From contig NTKP01000001.1 of assembly GCA_002457365.1 (NCBI GenBank), forward strand, positions 1-62,673: a DNA stretch of 62,673 nucleotides, read 5' to 3'. The position numbers were made by a program, and so were the translations under genes. This document shows positions 45,913-56,056 of the stretch, piece after piece. Numbering within the stretch: the stretch's first letter is position 1; each line of letters opens with the position of its first letter. The notes beneath the pieces are model-generated. The model was not told the DNA's origin and did not search any database. It saw nothing but the letters and a program-made list of their open reading frames with translations. The stretch is from Rhodothermaeota bacterium MED-G12 (lineage in GTDB: Bacteria > Bacteroidota > Rhodothermia > Balneolales > Balneolaceae).

Positions 45913-47163
45913 TCACATTCGGCTCATCCAATCTTTAACAATAGAGTAAAAGTAAAAACTTCCGGTAAAAATAACCAAAGATGTCTTCAATTCACTTAAC
46001 ATATATTCTACATCACCGTCATTCATGGCTTTCATATGTAAATGAGACGGAATACCTGCCAAAGAAGCGGCCCTATCCCCTTCTAATTTGTAAAAAAAAC
46101 GATCCGCAAAACCAAGTGTTTCATCTAAAATTTCCTTGCTTATTTTATCTTTCATCATTCCCATCACAATAACTTTTTTCTTGTTTTTAAACGACTTAAC
46201 AGTGCGAATGGTAGATGTAATCCCTTCTAAATTATGAGAGCCTGAGAAATACCAAGCGAAGGTGGGATGCATCCGCTCAAATCTTCCAGGAACGCCAGGG
46301 AATTCTTCAACAGCCGCAATAAAATCTTCTTCACTTACTGGCAACTGATCCTTTAAACACTGAATTGATTGGTAGGTCATCGCTACATTCCAAGCATTAA
46401 CAGGTTCAAAAAAAGAAGTTTTGAGCGTAATATTGGGTTCGCTCAGTGTGATATTCTTCTTTGAAAAACTTGGGTTTAATTGTTCCGCTTCAAATAAAGG
46501 GGCATTCTGTTTAATTGCACGCTCTTCAATTACCTTATATGCTTCATCCGGTACCTTACCCACAATACAAGGAACTTTCTTCTTAATGATGCCTGCTTTT
46601 TCCCAGGCAATGGAAGCTAAATCTTCTCCAAGTATTTCGGTGTGATCGTAGGAAATACTTGTAATAACACTTAATAGAGGTAAAAGTACATTGGTTGCAT
46701 CTAATCTTCCTCCCAAACCTGTTTCTATAATAGCTATATCGACTAATTCATGGTCAAATAGAGTGAAAGCAATGACCGTACTTAACTCGAAATAAGTAAG
46801 GTTGTATGTATCTAGTAAGCTAGAAACTTGGGCAAAAAAGGCCACTAATTTCTTATCAGAAATGGGCTTGCCGAGTATGCGAAATCGTTCGTTAAATGAA
46901 ATTAAATGGGGAGAGGTGAACAAGCCCGTTTTATATCCAGCACGGCGGTAAGTAGCTTCAAGAAGATGACATACTGTACCTTTTCCATTCGTTCCAGCTA
47001 CGTGAATAGAGGGGAAATTTTTATGAGGATTGCCCAATTCTTGTAGAAAATTCTTGACCTTTTTTAATGAAAAATTAGCGGCTTTGGCTCCAACCATACT
47101 AAATTTTGAGAGGGTAAGTAAATACCTCTCTACATCTTTAATATGACTAAATTCCTTTGGCAT
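45913..47163 (-). CDS. folC: Folylpolyglutamate synthase / dihydrofolate synthase
   Basis: FolC adds glutamates to folate. The 416-residue product has the P-loop HVAGTNGKGTVCHLLEA (about residues 54-70), the ETGLGGRLDATN loop, and SYDHTEILGEDLASIAWEKAGI, as in Mur ligase-related FolC enzymes. It is 22 bases downstream of a pabC-like gene, which fits folate synthesis. Whether it has both synthase activities cannot be judged from sequence. Confidence 0.93.
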   Translation of the reverse strand: MPKEFSHIKDVERYLLTLSKFSMVGAKAANFSLKKVKNFLQELGNPHKNFPSIHVAGTNGKGTVCHLLEATYRRAGYKTGLFTSPHLISFNERFRILGKPISDKKLVAFFAQVSSLLDTYNLTYFELSTVIAFTLFDHELVDIAIIETGLGGRLDATNVLLPLLSVITSISYDHTEILGEDLASIAWEKAGIIKKKVPCIVGKVPDEAYKVIEERAIKQNAPLFEAEQLNPSFSKKNITLSEPNITLKTSFFEPVNAWNVAMTYQSIQCLKDQLPVSEEDFIAAVEEFPGVPGRFERMHPTFAWYFSGSHNLEGITSTIRTVKSFKNKKKVIVMGMMKDKISKEILDETLGFADRFFYKLEGDRAASLAGIPSHLHMKAMNDGDVEYMLSELKTSLVIFTGSFYFYSIVKDWMSRM

Positions 47164-47185
47164 TGACTACAATTTTGGGTATTTC

Positions 47186-48130
47186 CTACGAAATAGTTAA
47201 CTGATATATGTTTCTGATCATCTCTAGTAGGGTCTGATCTGTAACAAGTTGATTAGCGCCTATGTTGTGTATGGGTTGAATTCCCTTGATGGTACTAGTA
47301 GAAAAAACCAGATCTGCTTCATACAGTGATTCTATGTGATACAATCCCTCTTGAATGCTAAAAAAAGATTGATTGTGTAACGCAGTCAACAATGCGTCAC
47401 GTCTTGTACCTGCTAATATACCACAATTTATAGAGGGGGTATACACTGTTTGTTTATTTATCCAAAAAATATTGGCCGAACTGCTTTCTCCTACATAACC
47501 ATTTCCACTACAAAGCAGTGCATCATCATAGCCCTTTTGTAGAGCCTCAGTTGCAGCCAGTACATATAATAAAGCATTAGATGATTTCAATGTACTCATC
47601 TCTGCTGCTTTAACGGGCAAATGAAACGAACTTTTCATGAGCCGGAGACTAGATGACGGGTCTAATTGATCGGGCATTGGGTGGTAAGAAAGAAACCAAG
47701 ACCCCTTCGAGCTTGTACTAGCATACCCTCTTCCCCCATTCCTCCAACACTGCAAGCGAAGAATGAGTTTCACGCCTAAATGACCATTCTTTTTTATTCC
47801 AACCTTAAACAAGCGTCCCCACTCTTCGGAGGATATTTGTAAATCAATACCTAAATAGTCTAAGCCTTTAGTTAAACGCTTTAGGTGCAAGTCTAGTAAG
47901 ATAACCTGCCCATTAACGCTAAGCATTGTTTCAAATAAACCATCCCCATACATCATTCCTCTATTATCAACAGGTATTCTCGCCTCAGACTCTCGCAACC
48001 AAGTCCCATTTAGGCAGACCAACGGCTCGTTTAACACAGTATCTAGGTTTTCTTTCAACGTTGATGGTCCGTCTACTTTTAGCATTCCGGGCTCATCTGT
48101 TCTCTTTTTTTCAAACTTATTTGTTCCCAA
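47186..48130 (-). CDS. pabC: Class IV PLP aminotransferase/lyase, probable aminodeoxychorismate lyase
   Basis: The 314-residue protein is a fold-type IV PLP enzyme: GMMYGDGLFETML near residue 58 and PLP lysine K182 in STLKSSNALLYVLA. The family contains 4-amino-4-deoxychorismate lyase and branched-chain aminotransferases. Position just before folC favours PabC, a p-aminobenzoate step. An N-terminal extension of about 15-30 residues suggests the true start may be at a later Met. The upstream thioredoxin-fold gene overlaps by 14 bases. Confidence 0.8.
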   Translation of the reverse strand: MGTNKFEKKRTDEPGMLKVDGPSTLKENLDTVLNEPLVCLNGTWLRESEARIPVDNRGMMYGDGLFETMLSVNGQVILLDLHLKRLTKGLDYLGIDLQISSEEWGRLFKVGIKKNGHLGVKLILRLQCWRNGGRGYASTSSKGSWFLSYHPMPDQLDPSSSLRLMKSSFHLPVKAAEMSTLKSSNALLYVLAATEALQKGYDDALLCSGNGYVGESSSANIFWINKQTVYTPSINCGILAGTRRDALLTALHNQSFFSIQEGLYHIESLYEADLVFSTSTIKGIQPIHNIGANQLVTDQTLLEMIRNIYQLTIS

Positions 48131-48818
48131 AATTACCCTCTAAAAGACTGATTAAAGGCTCTAATTGGGATGAATTTCGGTAGCCTACCTGAGTCCAAAG
48201 GATGTGTCCATCGGCTAAATAGATAAGGGTGGGGATCCCTGGGATTTGAAATTCGTTAAACAAGGTACTTCCATCGACTACAAGATGCCGCTCGGAAAAT
48301 ACTTCATCACTTTCATAAGATACACCGTTGCTTCTTTCTAGCTTCTCTCCCTCTACTTGTTGAACATATCCCTCTCGCGTATCTAAAACTAGAGCTATAA
48401 CCAGTTTTGGAGTCATTGGATTATAAACCGAGGAAACAGAATCAAACCTAGCGATAATTTGTTCTAATTGGTCCACCACTTGAGCTGACTTATCCGACCA
48501 ACGTGCAGCAAATAGCATGATGATCGGTTCATCGGCAAATGTAGCCATTTGTACACTATCCATTTCTTGCTCTAAAAACCCTGTTTGCAATACAGGTACA
48601 TGGGCCTCTAAAAACTGATCGGTGCCTTCTTGTAGGCCGCTATTGAAGGTCTCCAATTGTTTTGAATTAAAATTGAAGGAAGAAAACACGATGGCGACCA
48701 ACCCAATAAACGCTATCACTAGCACAAAAGGGACAAATTGTTTGGAATCTAATCTCATACTCAAAGTTATGGTTTTCTGCACTTTATCGCCTGATTTAAT
48801 ACGGCTAAGCGTTGGCAA
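48117..48818 (-). CDS. Membrane-anchored thioredoxin-fold protein lacking the CXXC motif
   Basis: The 233-residue product has one membrane segment (about 28-47) and a C-terminal thioredoxin-like domain with the strand PIIMLFAARW (about residues 93-102) and the cis-proline region FQIPGIPTLIYLADG (about 194-208). The usual active-site Cys-x-x-Cys is replaced by WSDKS, so oxidoreductase activity of the standard kind is unlikely. It could be a periplasmic thiol-independent chaperone or a binding protein. It overlaps the downstream pabC-like gene by 14 bases and is preceded, 64 bases upstream, by the last gene of the glucan locus. Confidence 0.7.
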   Translation of the reverse strand: MPTLSRIKSGDKVQKTITLSMRLDSKQFVPFVLVIAFIGLVAIVFSSFNFNSKQLETFNSGLQEGTDQFLEAHVPVLQTGFLEQEMDSVQMATFADEPIIMLFAARWSDKSAQVVDQLEQIIARFDSVSSVYNPMTPKLVIALVLDTREGYVQQVEGEKLERSNGVSYESDEVFSERHLVVDGSTLFNEFQIPGIPTLIYLADGHILWTQVGYRNSSQLEPLISLLEGNFGNK

Positions 48819-48881
48819 TCTGAGTAATAAGAAAAATAATTTACTGAGTTCTGGTACAATTTTTTTTTAATTCGGGTCGAT

Positions 48882-50708
48882 TTATCTGTGCGCTCGATAA
48901 ATGACATATGAATAGGGTGAGATACCCCGCTTTTTCTCCCGAATAACGAGGCCGTTACTTCGAACTTCATAGTTTTGCACGTGTTGAGTATCCCTAGGGT
49001 CTGTTTTTTGGTCTTGAGATGTAAACACGGTCACGTACTTAGCTGAAACTTGATTCCAAAGCTTCGATTCCATCCAAAATACACTATCCTGATGGTTGAT
49101 GATCACTAAAACCGTATCTTTTTGCGTTATACGCTCATAAGCTAGCACCTTCGGGTTATCGGTTTCAATTACCGATAGCTCCCCTTTTCTTAGCGCCTCT
49201 GAATTCATTCTAAGTTGAACTAAACCCGAATAATGCTCAAATAAATCAGCGTTAAAACCGACCGAATCTACGCCTCTCTCCCATCCATAAGGGTGGTTTT
49301 TTTCAGCTTCATACTGCAAATCGGACCAAATCATAGGTTTTCGATCATCGGGGTCATCAGCCCCCCACATGCCTGTTTCCGTACCATAATATATCATGGG
49401 AGCACCAGGCCAGCTTAGTTGAAAAACTGCCATTAAACTCAGTACTTGAAGCTCTTTCTTAGTGGGTGCTCCTACCTGATAGCCTTCCTTCGGATAGGCA
49501 TCTGGATTATAAGGTGAACCAGAATTCCTAATTTGAGTCGCAATTCTTGGGGTGTCATGTGAATCGAATAGGTTTTGCAAACTATGCTCATACCCCCGGC
49601 CGTAGCTGCGCTGAAGGTTTAGCAAACGACTGCTTAGTTCATTTGCATCAATAGTTTCATCAATAAAAAAACCCTTTGATGCATAGGCAAAAGGATAATT
49701 CATCACCGAACTAAATAGTGAATCTCCCACGTATCCTACGCCTTTTTCGTCCCATATTTCAGCCACCGTAAAGGCTGCTGGGTTTATAGATCGAACCAGC
49801 GCGTGCCACTCGTTCCAAAACGGTTTCCCAACTTCCGATGCCACATCTAATCTCCACCCGTCTACCCCATCGCTGGGATCTCCATCCCCGTTTGGATCCA
49901 TCCAGCGCTTGGTAATTGCAAAAATATGTTCCTTAGCTCCAGAAGAAAGGTTTCCGCCAGTTTCTTTAAATACTGGTAATCCTTTAAATCCCCACCATCC
50001 TTCATAATCAAATTCATTTTCAGAAGTAGATGGATCATCAAAGGACCGCACGGTGTACCAATGTTTATAGGGGGATTCTTCTTGATGTTCCAAAAGATGT
50101 TGAAAAGCCCAGAATTCCGTTCCAGTGTGATTGAATACCCCGTCAATAATTACCCTAATCCCTCGCTGGTGAGCTTGTTGTATGAGTTGTAGAAATAAGG
50201 AGTCTGCGCTGCTCCACGCCCATGTAGAAGGATCAGCAGGGTTCTCATTGGCAAACTGAGTTAGATCTGCAGTAGGATTGGGGCCAAAATTACGATCAAT
50301 GTGATGATAGTAGGTTGCATCGTATTTATGCATAGACTGAGCATCGAAAACAGGATTAAAATAAATACCACCGATTCCTAAATCCTGCAAATAGTCTAAT
50401 TGATCAATGACCCCTTGAAGATCCCCTCCATACCTGCGTTCTCGAACGATATCATAAAAATTGGGCGTCGCTTGCTGTTCCCACTGCGCTCTGGCATACC
50501 AATCCGAAGTCCATGAGCTCAGACTCCACCCTTCAGGTCCCCTTGCACGTTCTTTATTGGGTTCATTGGTTAGATCGCCATTTCGAAAACGTTCTGGGAA
50601 TATCTGATACCAAACCAGTCCATTAGACCATTCCGGTGCCTGTGCCCAACTTACACTAAACGGGCTCAAGAGCAGAATAACAAACCCAATTAGACTAATT
50701 CGTTGCAT
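48882..50708 (-). CDS. GH13 alpha-amylase-family enzyme, neopullulanase/cyclomaltodextrinase-like, Sec-exported
   Basis: The 608-residue protein has a Sec signal peptide (1-23, ending SWAQ) and a GH13 barrel. The four conserved regions are DGVFNHTG (189-196), GWRLDVA with nucleophile D288, AEIWDE with acid/base E317, and FDSHDTPRI with D385. The DSHD motif resembles neopullulanase/cyclomaltodextrinase enzymes, which cut alpha-1,4 and sometimes alpha-1,6 bonds in maltooligosaccharides. No lipobox or T9SS sorting domain is present, so a periplasmic location is likely. It is the last gene of the glucan locus, 9 bases after the transporter. Confidence 0.9.
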   Translation of the reverse strand: MQRISLIGFVILLLSPFSVSWAQAPEWSNGLVWYQIFPERFRNGDLTNEPNKERARGPEGWSLSSWTSDWYARAQWEQQATPNFYDIVRERRYGGDLQGVIDQLDYLQDLGIGGIYFNPVFDAQSMHKYDATYYHHIDRNFGPNPTADLTQFANENPADPSTWAWSSADSLFLQLIQQAHQRGIRVIIDGVFNHTGTEFWAFQHLLEHQEESPYKHWYTVRSFDDPSTSENEFDYEGWWGFKGLPVFKETGGNLSSGAKEHIFAITKRWMDPNGDGDPSDGVDGWRLDVASEVGKPFWNEWHALVRSINPAAFTVAEIWDEKGVGYVGDSLFSSVMNYPFAYASKGFFIDETIDANELSSRLLNLQRSYGRGYEHSLQNLFDSHDTPRIATQIRNSGSPYNPDAYPKEGYQVGAPTKKELQVLSLMAVFQLSWPGAPMIYYGTETGMWGADDPDDRKPMIWSDLQYEAEKNHPYGWERGVDSVGFNADLFEHYSGLVQLRMNSEALRKGELSVIETDNPKVLAYERITQKDTVLVIINHQDSVFWMESKLWNQVSAKYVTVFTSQDQKTDPRDTQHVQNYEVRSNGLVIREKKRGISPYSYVIYRAHR

Positions 50709-50717
50709 AGTTTAGTA

Positions 50718-52079
50718 TCAAGTTGAAATGGCTGCGTCTCCATCCACATCATTCACCCTCATAACCGACCATGCACCTAGTAGCATAAAGACGCCTGCAG
50801 TGACCAAGGCCCAAATCGCCTGCCCACCGTACAAATGCTTAACAATAGGCCCTCCAATAATTCCATTTACAATCTGTGGGAAGGTGATGAAAAAGTTGAA
50901 TATCCCCATGTAGACCCCCATTTTTTTTGCCGGAATAGAACCAGCTAAAATAGCATATGGCATGGCTAGAATACTAGCCCAAGCTATGCCAATACCAACC
51001 ATGGAAAGCAGGAGCCAATATTTATCTTGAATAAAATAAATCGAAATAAGACCTAAACCGCCTAGAATGAGGGATATAGCATGTGTTTTTTTACGCCCCA
51101 TTGATGCGGCAATTTTTGGTAAGAAAAAGGCAAATACAGCAGAAACAGCGTTATACACCCCGAAAATAACCCCAACCCAATTTCCAGCTTCTTGAAATAA
51201 TGGAGAACTAGTATCCCCTTTAGCTACCCCAAAAACATGTTCGGCGATGGCTGGCGTGGTAAATACCCACATCGAAAACAATGCAAACCAGGAGAAGAAT
51301 TGAACCAACCCCAATTGTTTCATGGTTTCCGGCATAGATGCAAAATCCTTAAAGATATGAATCAAAGATGGTTTTTCTTCTTCAACTACTTCGTTTTCAA
51401 GTTCTTCACTATCGAATTCCTCAAGCTCTTCTGGACTGTATTCAGTGGTAGTGACCACCGTCCACAGTATAGAACCCAGCAAGATAGCAGCACCTACCAC
51501 AAATGAGATGATTAAATTTAATGGAATTTCCCCTTCTCCGGCTGTTTTCCCCCACCCAAAGCCTTCTGCCAGAATATAGGGTAGCCAAGAACCCACTACA
51601 GCTCCAATTCCAATCAGCACGGTTTGAACCGAAAAACCTAGGGTACGCTGCGAACTAGGGAGTTTGTCCGCCACCAATGCCCTGAAAGGCTCCATAGCAA
51701 TATTAAAGGAGGCATCCATAATCATAAGCATACCAGCACCTACCCATAAAGCTGGTATGAATGCCGCAAATAAGCCCGCATTCGGCATAAGAATGAGCCC
51801 CAAACTAGCGAGAACGGCACCTGCCAAAAAGTACGGGCGCCTACGCCCCAAACGAGTCCAAGTGTTATCACTGTAATGTCCGACAATGGGCTGAACAATC
51901 ATCCCGGTGATGGGTGCTACTAACCAAAACCAAGACAGATGCTCTACATCGGCTCCAAAGGTTTGAAGTATTCTACTGGCGTTAGCATTCTGCAGGGCAA
52001 AGCCCATTTGAATACCTAAAAAGCCCATACTCATGTTCCAAATATCAGCTTTTCGCAAGTTGGGTTTTGTTCGTTTCAT
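50718..52079 (-). CDS. MFS sugar transporter, SLC45/GPH-like (probable maltose/maltodextrin permease)
   Basis: The 453-residue protein has about twelve membrane helices and the loop motif TRLGRRRPYFLAG seen in the SLC45-like/GPH family of sugar:cation symporters. The start MGFLGIQMGFALQNANASRIL is typical of bacterial MalT-like permeases, where an NANASRI motif is highly conserved. An acidic cytoplasmic loop (ELEEFDSEELENEVVEEE) sits in the middle. Gene context between GH13 genes suggests maltose or maltodextrin uptake; direct evidence is lacking. Confidence 0.86.
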   Translation of the reverse strand: MKRTKPNLRKADIWNMSMGFLGIQMGFALQNANASRILQTFGADVEHLSWFWLVAPITGMIVQPIVGHYSDNTWTRLGRRRPYFLAGAVLASLGLILMPNAGLFAAFIPALWVGAGMLMIMDASFNIAMEPFRALVADKLPSSQRTLGFSVQTVLIGIGAVVGSWLPYILAEGFGWGKTAGEGEIPLNLIISFVVGAAILLGSILWTVVTTTEYSPEELEEFDSEELENEVVEEEKPSLIHIFKDFASMPETMKQLGLVQFFSWFALFSMWVFTTPAIAEHVFGVAKGDTSSPLFQEAGNWVGVIFGVYNAVSAVFAFFLPKIAASMGRKKTHAISLILGGLGLISIYFIQDKYWLLLSMVGIGIAWASILAMPYAILAGSIPAKKMGVYMGIFNFFITFPQIVNGIIGGPIVKHLYGGQAIWALVTAGVFMLLGAWSVMRVNDVDGDAAIST

Positions 52080-52146
52080 TGGTTACTCCAAATAATGATT
52101 AGGATAAAAAGTGACTAATTTGTGGGTATAAATGTGTAATTATAGC

Positions 52147-53541
52147 CTAGTGGGTACTAACTATGACCCAGGAATTAGCTGGCACACTCATGACATCGTT
52201 GCCTGTTGCCTCGTAATCAACAGTTTCCATTCCATATACCTTATATATGGTGCCTGCTTCTAATGGGAAGCTAATTTCTTGGGTCATTTGGGTATTATTA
52301 AGCCCGACATACACGCCAAAATCATCCTTATTTCGTTGGTAGGCATAGGTGCCTTCCGGAGAGGATATACGCATGGGATTTGCTCCATGAGCGCCATTCC
52401 AAAGGGCTTCGTTTCGCTTATTCAATGCCAACAAATCGGTATAAAAATCGACTAAGGCATAGTCTTTCCATTCAATTTCATCTTTTTCAAAGAATAGCAG
52501 TTGTTTGTCGAGCACTGCTTCTTGTCCACTATAGACCAAAGGCATGCCGTCAATAGTCGCTGAGAGTACCGCGAAATTTTGGAAATTATCCCCGTACATT
52601 TCGAGATCGGTTCCATTCCAAGAATTTTCGTCATGATTGGATGTAAAATACATACGATAGGAATTGTCAGGGAACTTTTTAGCATCTTCTGCCAGTAACG
52701 AATCCAATCGATCGAAGGTCATCGCTCCTTTCGCAATTTCTCTAATGATGTGGGCATATTCCCAGGCGTAGTTCATATCAAATGCCTCTATGAGCAATTC
52801 AGGCTCCCCATCTTCGGCTAACATGAATACATCCTTTACTTCGTCCAATTCGGCATGTGCCCGTACCCAGAAATCAGTGGGAACCTTACCCGCCACATCG
52901 CAGCGATACCCATCTACACCAAATTCAGCCACCCAATACTTCATCGCATCGATCATTGCGGCTCGCATCTCGTCATTGGTATAGTCAAGTTGAATGACAT
53001 CGGTCCAATCAGTGCCTAATGGTGGAATGAAATCACCTACCTCATTGAGTACATACCATTCCTTATTTTCTGTCCATGGATTATCCCAAGCAGTATGATT
53101 TGGTACCCAATCCAGAATTACCTTCATCCCGAGTCCATGTGCTTGCTCAACCATACGTCTGAAATCTTCCTCTGTGCCGTAGTCACTGCTCACCGCCTTG
53201 TAATCCTGTACTGAATAATAGCTCCCCATACTACGTTCAGTTTCTTTTCGGTTAATTTTACCAATTGGATGGATAGGCATGAACCAAAGAATATCCACTC
53301 CCATCTCTTTTAAGCGTGGCAGATGTTCTGAAAAGGCATTAAACGTGCCTTCAGGGGTGTATTGACGCACATTTACCTCATAAATTGTGGCATTTTTACT
53401 CCACTCTGGATGTTCCACTTTGGACACCGGAGCCACCGCGTCCATGGTAGAGGGTTGTGTACAAGCCGCTGAGAGAATAAAGAGACCCACTATACATAAA
53501 CTAACTATGCGCGATGGTAAAAAACTAGTTGTTGAATTCAT
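52147..53541 (-). CDS. GH13 alpha-amylase-family lipoprotein
   Basis: The 464-residue product carries a lipoprotein signal (lipobox LSAAC, Cys27) and a GH13 barrel with region I DWVPNHT (144-150), region II GYRCDVA with nucleophile D215, region III LAEDGEP with E243 and region IV FTSNHDENS with D304. It is compact, with a short C-terminal beta domain, and no carbohydrate-binding module. Catalytic residues are complete, so it should be active on alpha-glucans. It may be attached to the outer membrane. The SLC45-like transporter follows 67 bases later. Confidence 0.92.
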   Translation of the reverse strand: MNSTTSFLPSRIVSLCIVGLFILSAACTQPSTMDAVAPVSKVEHPEWSKNATIYEVNVRQYTPEGTFNAFSEHLPRLKEMGVDILWFMPIHPIGKINRKETERSMGSYYSVQDYKAVSSDYGTEEDFRRMVEQAHGLGMKVILDWVPNHTAWDNPWTENKEWYVLNEVGDFIPPLGTDWTDVIQLDYTNDEMRAAMIDAMKYWVAEFGVDGYRCDVAGKVPTDFWVRAHAELDEVKDVFMLAEDGEPELLIEAFDMNYAWEYAHIIREIAKGAMTFDRLDSLLAEDAKKFPDNSYRMYFTSNHDENSWNGTDLEMYGDNFQNFAVLSATIDGMPLVYSGQEAVLDKQLLFFEKDEIEWKDYALVDFYTDLLALNKRNEALWNGAHGANPMRISSPEGTYAYQRNKDDFGVYVGLNNTQMTQEISFPLEAGTIYKVYGMETVDYEATGNDVMSVPANSWVIVSTH

Positions 53542-53587
53542 GATTAAATAATTGAAAGATTACAGATACAATGGGTTAGGTGTAATA

Positions 53588-56056
53588 TTAAGGGTGAAAT
53601 ACCTGAACCAGCGAGCTCAATGGTGGAAGCTCAACTGAAATAGATTCACCAGTAAAAGGATGCTCAAAAGTGATTAGCTCGGAATGATCGGCCATATTGA
53701 AAAACACCCAGACCGATTCATTAAAATAGGCCCGTTCATAAATCAACACCTCATCACTAATGGACTCGAATCGGAGCGATCCATATTGAAGCGCTAGGTG
53801 ACTAGCACGAAGTCGAGCCATGCTTGTATAATGAGATAAACTTTGCTGTTCGAGTGCACTAAGTCCTTCAAATTTCATTGGTCGCCGGTTATCTGGATCG
53901 TTGGCCCCAGGGAGTCCAAATTCATCTCCATAATACGTGACTGGAATTCCTGGAATGGTAAACATCCACGTGTGCATGAGTTGAAGCCGAGCATGGCCTT
54001 CTTCTTTAGGATGGGGAATATCCCGTGTCCAAGCAGCCAGTTTCGCATCCTCATTCCAACGCACGTCACCACTAGCCAAACTAATGAACCTGGCTTTATC
54101 ATGATTACCTGATATAACCCCCATTTGGTTACTCATTCCGTAATAGCGAACACTTTCCCTGAGTTGCTCCGCCAATGAATGCAATGACTGATTCTGACCA
54201 AAACTTGCTTGGACCGCATCAAAGAGACTAAAATCAAATTGGGCATCCAATAACCCACTCCGAACATAGCTAGCAATGAGTGGCCGGCTTCCGTAGGTTT
54301 CTCCAATTTGATAAAAACTTCGCCCTGGATTGCCCTTCACCTCCTGATTTATTTTTTGTGTGAGCGTACGCCAAAACTCCAACGGAATATGCTTAGTTGC
54401 ATCATGTCGAAATCCGTCGATATCAAATTCTTGAATCCAGTACAAGGCAGAATCTGACATTGCCTCCACGACTGCCTCTTGTGAAAAATCCAAACTAGGC
54501 ATAAACGTGTCGAACCAAGTAGTCAGTCGTTGCTCGTCCCAAAGTTGGGTATTCATGGTTCCGTCAGGTAGGTATAAATCTGTTTTCCATTCCGGATGTT
54601 GCTCCATTACCGGATGTTCTTCGTGCACATGATTAGCCACATAATCGAGCAAAATATTCATCTCGCGATCGTGGGCAAGCTCAAGTAATTCCTTCAAGTC
54701 TTCTTTTGTTCCCATGCGATCATCGATCCTAGACGACGAAATTGGCCAGTAGCCATGATACCCAGAGAAGGTACTTCGAACACCTCCTTGGTCCCACAAT
54801 CCGTAGGCTCCTTCTGGATTTTGAATAATTGGAGAAAGCCATAAAGTATTCACCGAAAGTGAATCGAAATAACCTGTTTTAATCACCTCGATAAGGCCCT
54901 GTAAATCACCCCCGTAATAATTGACCGAAGGATGAATTTCAGGATCATCAACCTGACGATTATTTTGTGAATTTCCATCCTTGAAACGGTCTAAAAATAC
55001 AAAGTACATATTCCAAGCAGATCGATCGCTTCGCTTAAGATCATCTCTCTTTTGCACAATTTGCCCATTCTGTAAAGGGATGGTCAAGTTATGCAGCACC
55101 TCAACCTCATTGGTCAACCAAAGCCTAAGGTGACTACGATCATGAAAGGCAGCCCGCGCCGGGATTTCCAACTCCCAGTAAGCCCCCATCTCTTGCACTT
55201 CCACCGCCTCGTTCTCCCACATTACCAAAAGCGTATGCTCATTAGTAGAAAACTGATTGGGAATTTCATCTTCTTTTCCACTGGTTGATGTAGACTGCTC
55301 TGACGAAAATTGTCCTAGGCTTTGGTCCAAAGGAAGGTAGGATTCCATTCTAAAGCTTAGCCGACTTCCATTAGCCTCGGTAGGCAACAACACCGCCGGG
55401 CGGGTACTTCTCTGTCCTACTTCTATTACACTATTATAATCTCCAAAGCCATTAGGTGCTTTGCGTGGATTGACTGGATCGATCAATTCAATACCATCAA
55501 CCACAAATTTATAGGCATATACACCAGATTCTACCTTCATTTCAACCCACCAGGCACCATCGCGATAGTGCATTGGGTTGGCCGCTGCATTCCAGCCGTT
55601 CATCTCACCCTTTAGTTGGACCAATTCAACGCTCCTTTGCGAATCTGGGTAACTGAAACTCACCGTAACATAACCGCTATTTTTTAGGAGAATATGTCCT
55701 TGCTCATCATCTACCAATAGTTCAACGAATTCAACAGGTTGCTGTAGTCGCCCGATAAAGCGAGAACGCTCTTCGTTGATCCGGATATGTTGTATGCCGG
55801 GAGGTAGCTTGGCTACCTTTAAATTTGCGGGTTCCCAAACATAATCGGCCCAAATAACCTCAGTGGTATCGGATAAAATTATTGGGGTATTCAGTCCTAT
55901 GAATGGAGAGGGCTCATTTGTTTTGGAGGGGCTACCACAAGCAGTCAATAATAGGAGTATTACCGATAATACATAGAAAAAGGAGCCAAAAACGACTCTC
56001 TCGTTTGCCAAGTAGTTACGTGGGTAATGATTGCTATGCTTTTTCCTTATTCGCAT
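53588..56056 (-). CDS. GH13 lipoprotein with N-terminal CBM48/E-set-like domain
   Basis: The 822-residue protein has a lipobox (LLTAC, Cys40), a CBM48/E-set-like module (about 131-213, with VQLKGEMNGW and GVYAYKFVVDG), a second beta-rich region (230-330), and a GH13 catalytic domain with LDYVANH, GFRHDAT (D552), QIGETYG (E586) and SGNHDKARF (D653). This resembles cyclomaltodextrinase- or SusG-like enzymes. A long N-terminal stretch before the hydrophobic core of the signal peptide suggests the true start may be later. It abuts the T9SS-secreted GH13 gene: its ATG is directly preceded by that gene's stop codon. Confidence 0.9.
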   Translation of the reverse strand: MRIRKKHSNHYPRNYLANERVVFGSFFYVLSVILLLLTACGSPSKTNEPSPFIGLNTPIILSDTTEVIWADYVWEPANLKVAKLPPGIQHIRINEERSRFIGRLQQPVEFVELLVDDEQGHILLKNSGYVTVSFSYPDSQRSVELVQLKGEMNGWNAAANPMHYRDGAWWVEMKVESGVYAYKFVVDGIELIDPVNPRKAPNGFGDYNSVIEVGQRSTRPAVLLPTEANGSRLSFRMESYLPLDQSLGQFSSEQSTSTSGKEDEIPNQFSTNEHTLLVMWENEAVEVQEMGAYWELEIPARAAFHDRSHLRLWLTNEVEVLHNLTIPLQNGQIVQKRDDLKRSDRSAWNMYFVFLDRFKDGNSQNNRQVDDPEIHPSVNYYGGDLQGLIEVIKTGYFDSLSVNTLWLSPIIQNPEGAYGLWDQGGVRSTFSGYHGYWPISSSRIDDRMGTKEDLKELLELAHDREMNILLDYVANHVHEEHPVMEQHPEWKTDLYLPDGTMNTQLWDEQRLTTWFDTFMPSLDFSQEAVVEAMSDSALYWIQEFDIDGFRHDATKHIPLEFWRTLTQKINQEVKGNPGRSFYQIGETYGSRPLIASYVRSGLLDAQFDFSLFDAVQASFGQNQSLHSLAEQLRESVRYYGMSNQMGVISGNHDKARFISLASGDVRWNEDAKLAAWTRDIPHPKEEGHARLQLMHTWMFTIPGIPVTYYGDEFGLPGANDPDNRRPMKFEGLSALEQQSLSHYTSMARLRASHLALQYGSLRFESISDEVLIYERAYFNESVWVFFNMADHSELITFEHPFTGESISVELPPLSSLVQVFHP

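Noticed and set aside
48844..48880. Poly-T tract near the end of the glucan locus as a terminator
   Set aside because: On the coding (minus) strand it reads as a run of A residues and no stem precedes it.
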